Positions 60,121-64,000 of a stretch of 64,000 bases of DNA are shown in pieces (the first letter of the stretch is position 1; each line of letters begins with the position of its first letter). The stretch is from NCBI GenBank assembly GCA_037013685.1, contig CM072887.1, forward strand, positions 40,723,154 to 40,787,153, read 5' to 3'. Both the position numbers and the translations under genes were made by a program. The stretch comes from Acridotheres tristis (lineage: Eukaryota; Chordata; Aves; Passeriformes; Sturnidae). The notes beneath the pieces were generated by a model that ran no database searches, had not been told where the DNA came from, and saw only the letters and a list, made by a program, of their open reading frames with translations.

Positions 60121-62964
60121 TTTGTTCTGAACCCTGTAAAGGCTGAAATGTCTTTCTTGGGTATCTATGAGGTAGCAGACCTATAAAAAATGTAAAAGCT
60201 GTCTATTGCTCCTGTTTACTCAGGTAGCTTAAATAGGAGGATCTCTGCTCTAGATCTGAGGATACCACTTTGCTAGGGGCCTAGTTGGAATCCCCTGTGA
60301 AAGGTGTTAGAATATACTTGGGTTTTCACCTTTTTAGGCAGAGATATAAAAATATACCTGGAAAAAAGTGTCATAATTAGGACCTGACAATTTTTATTTA
60401 AAACAGGTCAAGAGGGATGCCTAAGAATTGAATAATCTTTAGCTGAAAATCTAATTTCTGTTTGGATATACCATTATATGGCATCATATATCAGGTTCCA
60501 AATATACCCCGTAAATCCTAAATTCTCTTCTGCCGAGTGGCTGAGATTCACATCATTCCCAAAGCACCACAGAACAGTCTGATCTCTGTTCCTCCACATC
60601 AGTGATAAAAGCCTTAGGCCTCATGAGAAACAGTGTGTGCAGGCACTTTAACTACAGGGGCAAATGGAAGAGTAAAGCATGTGTAACTAATTATTAATTT
60701 GTCTTGCTTATGCCCGGTTTGTGATATCTGGATCCTGACTGGCCCGTGACAAGTAATTCTGACTGCAAGTTAACCCAATGAGAGACATCTTCCCAACACA
60801 AAAAGGATACTGACAGATGAGCTCTGGTGCATCTTGTTTAGCAAGTTTTAAGATATCCCTGATGCACAGCTGACAAATGTGACATGTCCCACATTGCTGC
60901 AAACTCTGGAGTATTACTTTAAATTTCTAATGAAGGTAGCTTTAAGTAAAGGTCCTGCTCTGTGCAGGGTAGCTTAATGCAGAGGCATATGTCCTTTCGT
61001 CGGTTCTGTTGGCTGGAAAAGTCATTCCTAGGAATCACAAACCAGGCATTTAAAATAGGTTGATGTTCTTTACCCACAACCTACCTTCAGCTCCCCGTGT
61101 CCTGGTTCCAATGTGAATAACAATACTACCTTCTAACACAGGGCTGTCATAACGAGGAATTCCATTAACATCTGTGGATAACTCAGTTATTAGAGGGGCA
61201 AGCATCCGAGAAAAGACTGTAGGGAACAGTCTCAATGTATCAGTTCAAGGTACGCTATAATGCATATAGATCACCACATTTGGAGAGAGGGTTGTTAGTA
61301 AATGATGCACAAATGATATACAGGCATTGTGTATCCTCCTAGTGAATTAGGAAAGGAAAACCATCATATGTGAAAATGTAAATTAAATCCACGCCGTAAT
61401 GCATTTCCATAAGGAGATGTTATGGGACACCACTCTTGTGGAACTTCCTAATTTTTTATGACATAGCAACATATATTTTTAATGTGGGGTTTTTTGAGGT
61501 AACATCCGTAGCAAAGATCAGTTTTGACAAGTAACATGTTTCTGTAGTTCAATTCTGGGAACCAACAAAGACCAAGAGGTCCATACAGCTAACAAAAGCT
61601 TGCCTCATTACCAAAAGACATAACTGCAAAAGACTCCAGCTTCCATTATCACCCTGTTACAACTAGGCCAGTATAAATAAAGCAGTAGGTTTAGATTTTA
61701 AAGGGTAATTATGAATTTAGTATGAATGAAGGCTAGATAAGGCTGCCAGTTGAGAGAAGGGTCACTGAAAACCCAAAAAGTGGCTGTTTTTTCCTTTTTC
61801 AGATTACAAAGCTGAGCAGTAAGACAGCATAAAAGTCTCTACTATGGTAAATATGGCAACGAAGTGCCTAAAGGACACAAGTGTGAACAAAATGCACTCA
61901 GAATTTAATGAGATCAGGTAAACTGAAAAAAAAAATTAAGATAAGGTGGTCTAGATAAAATAATACAAGCTTTTTCAAATAGCTGTCTTCTGGGAGAAAA
62001 AAGGAGGGTGTTGAATGGAGAACAAGTAAATATATTTGCTAATTAGCAGAAAGATAGTACAGTGCAACAAAGTTTTTGCAGTCAGGCACTCTTGGTTTGC
62101 ACTGTTAATCTACAATAATGATGGTTTTAAATGCCTTTAGTTTATTTTCACAATCAACTTGGACAGAAGTAGCATCATGCCTAACAGGGAAAAAAAAAAA
62201 AATCTTCTTCATTCCAGGAAAAAAGCATCAAAAAGCACAACAGGTTGCCTGAAAAATCAATCCCTAAAGTGGCATGTGAACATGAACAAAGATTTACAAA
62301 AGCTTCCTCAACTGTAAGTAGTTTGAAAACAATTGTCACAGAGTCTGATGACATTTAAACCATGAAAAAGCCATGTGAGTCTGGGAACGAAACTGAAAGT
62401 ATGTAGAGGTTTAAGACAAAATCACCATATCTGGGTATTTCTTGAAGAGAAAACTCCACAAACAAAGCAGGGTCATGGGAATAGGAATGCACCTCTAAAT
62501 AATCTGGCTTTGCAATAGCAGCAAATTCCCAGAATTCCAGTTTTATACCCTGCTTTCGTTTGGATTCTGAATAATCCAAAACTGCCCTATTTTTTTTTTG
62601 TTTTGTTTTGTTTCAGGAGACTCCAGAGATACAAACATGTCAAAGAGAAAGGGGGGAAAGCATAAAAGGCACAAAATCAGAGTTGGCACATTGAGGTTGT
62701 ATTGCTGTGGCCGCACTGGCAGTTTTGGGGATTCCCGTGCCTGGAGCATGGTTCCCTCTCCACAGTCCTCTCAGGAAAGCATCTGGGTATTTCTGTAAAG
62801 CACAGCAATAATCCTCTCTGTGAATAACACTGGAAGACACACAGTAAGCTAACTCCCAGATTGAGAAATTTGACTCACAAAGCAGATAGACCTAGGTTTG
62901 AGTAGTTGCAATGCTTGAAGATAAAGCACTTCTGGTACAAAACTTGGCTATAGGGATGTGAAAA

Positions 62965-63373
62965 TGTCGTGGATTAAGCCCAGCTGGAAATTAAGTACCA
63001 CAGCTGCTCGCTCAGCCACTTCCCCCCGCCCTCCCCCCACGGTAGAATGGGAAGGAGAATCAAAAATAAAGCATGTAGGTTGAGATAAGAACAGTTTAAT
63101 AATTGAAAACAAAGTACAAATAAAAAAGGTGAATATCCCTTTGGCCAGTTTGGGTCACCTGTCACCGCTATGCTCCCTCCCAGTTTCTTTTGTGTACCTT
63201 TTCCCCGGCAGAGCATGAAACAGACACAGAGACAAAAAGGAGCCCTTAGGACAAGCACGACTTAGCAAAAATCAAAACATCAGTATATTATCAACATTAT
63301 TCTCATTCTGAATCAACAACACGGCACTGTACAGGCTACTGAGCAGACATATATCCCTGCCCAAACCGGGACA
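62965..63373 (-). mobile_element. Avian ERV LTR (ERVL/ERV3-like), solo, antisense to FAM89A
   Basis: On the minus strand it starts TGTCCCGGTTTGGGC and ends GCTTAATCCACGACA. These TG...CA ends, plus the internal stretch reading ATCCCTTTGGCCAGTTTGGGTCA on the plus strand in pieces, match an LTR family common in bird genomes. The flanks are GAAAA (62960-62964) and GAAAG (63374-63378), an imperfect 5-bp target-site duplication. A variant poly(A) signal ATTAAA is present in LTR sense. No internal retroviral sequence adjoins it, so it is a solo LTR of 409 bp. The element class is from memory of family sequence, not a search. Confidence 0.8.
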
Positions 63374-63489
63374 GAAAGAAACATCTTGCTGGAAAGAGAG
63401 AGCAGTGTCGCGTTATCAGGCGAATGCTGTAACACCACGGCCGCAGAAGAACTAGTCACCCTGCTCCTGTAGGAGTTAATCTGCTTTCA

Positions 63490-64000
63490 TGCCTGCTTTC
63501 ACTGCGCTCCATCCCTCCCTGCGCCGAGCCGGGAGGCTCAGCCCCGCTGCCGCAGGGCCCTCCTGCCTCCCGCTGCCCGGGGACGGAGCCGGAGCGCTGC
63601 CGCGGGGCTGTTCCCGCAGGGCACCGCCTGAGGCCGCGCCCGCACGGCCTCGCCTGGCCTCGGCTCACACAAAGCGGCCCCAGCCCTGAGCGGGGGCACC
63701 TGCGGAGCGACCCCTCGCCATCGCCATCCCCATCCTTACCCTCACCCCGCTACCTCCCTTTTCCGTCCTGCCCTCCCTCCCCTCCGCCGGCCCCGCGCGG
63801 CTCCCCCGCCCCCGCCCGGCCCGGAGGCGGGGCGGGCTCCGGGCGGCACCTCCCGCGGCGGGGCCGAGGTGGCTCCTTCCGTCGGTGGCCGCGGCTGCAG
63901 CATGAGCGGGCCGGGGCTGCTGGGGCCCGGCGGCGGTGCGGGGCTGCCGCCGCTGCCCAAGAGCCTGAGCGGGCTGCTGAACTCCTCGTCCTCGGGCGGC
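63490..64000 (+). promoter_or_regulatory. FAM89A promoter CpG island
   Basis: GC-rich, CpG-dense sequence begins abruptly around 63490 and continues to the window end. Several GC boxes are visible (CCCCGCCC and GGGGCGGG types near 63800-63835). No TATA box is seen, which is usual for a CpG-island promoter. The TSS is probably within 63800-63900 and is not fixed by the sequence. Confidence 0.7.
63902..64000 (+). CDS. FAM89A: FAM89A, N-terminal 33 codons (runs off window)
   Basis: Begins ATG with A at -3. Residues 15-26 read LPPLPKSLSGLL, the hallmark N-terminal motif of the FAM89 family, preceded by a Gly-rich leader (MSGPGLLGPGGGAG) and followed by a Ser/Gly-rich segment. FAM89B shares a similar motif (LPPLPRGLSGLL). 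The K-S in place of R-G and the divergent TRIM67 neighbour favour FAM89A. FAM89A is a small, poorly characterised vertebrate protein of about 180 residues. The paralogue FAM89B (LRAP25) is implicated in actin and TGF-beta related signalling, so no function is assigned here. The rest of exon 1 and later exons lie beyond 64000. Confidence 0.85.
   Translation, partial: MSGPGLLGPGGGAGLPPLPKSLSGLLNSSSSGG

Larger units (their letters stand above)
51201..62964. other. Intergenic DNA between TRIM67 and FAM89A, distal part
   Basis: Pyrimidine-rich at 51320-51800, otherwise unique DNA. It includes the 11-bp hairpin, simple repeats at 58070 and 59057 and the probable LTR. Sequence at 55690-56200 carries an isolated AATAAA (about 56077) and could be an old LTR, but its ends are not visible. 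No gene supported. Confidence 0.7.

Overview
The window is vertebrate nuclear DNA, and almost certainly avian. It has long introns, a GC-rich CpG-island first exon, 5'-truncated CR1 LINEs (the dominant bird retrotransposon) and bird-type endogenous retroviral LTRs. The abundance and type of LTRs hint at a songbird or relative, but that is inference. Nothing looks prokaryotic: there are no operons, CRISPR arrays, or tRNA or rRNA genes.

Positions 3012-37000 (minus strand) hold one complete protein-coding gene, TRIM67, a brain-enriched RING E3 ubiquitin ligase of the C-I (RING, B-box1, B-box2, coiled coil, COS, FN3, B30.2/SPRY) TRIM class. I rebuilt ten coding exons by hand. Every junction has consensus GT/AG ends and the phases fit at every junction, giving a 742-residue product with no frameshift or stop. 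Bases 1-3011 are its 3' UTR and downstream flank. Its promoter and CpG island lie at about 36080-37450.

Positions 37450-63500 are a roughly 26 kb intergenic stretch with no recognisable gene. It holds one CR1, one probable LTR, simple repeats and two perfect short hairpins. From 63902 the first 33 codons of FAM89A begin on the plus strand and run off the window edge, under a second CpG island. An antisense ERV LTR ends about 530 bp upstream of the FAM89A start codon. TRIM67 and FAM89A lie head to head, the same relative arrangement as in mammals, so this is a conserved vertebrate synteny block.

Inside the TRIM67 introns are two younger CR1s with RT remnants (one in intron 8, one in intron 5), a short antisense CR1 end in intron 5, an old CR1 relic in intron 8, a CR1-like scrap in intron 1, and a solo LTR in intron 3 with a clean 4-bp target-site duplication. 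I found no convincing new biological system. The most useful observations are the TRIM67 reconstruction, a microsatellite acting as the polypyrimidine tract of exon 7, and the two well-delimited LTRs placed where they could affect transcription.
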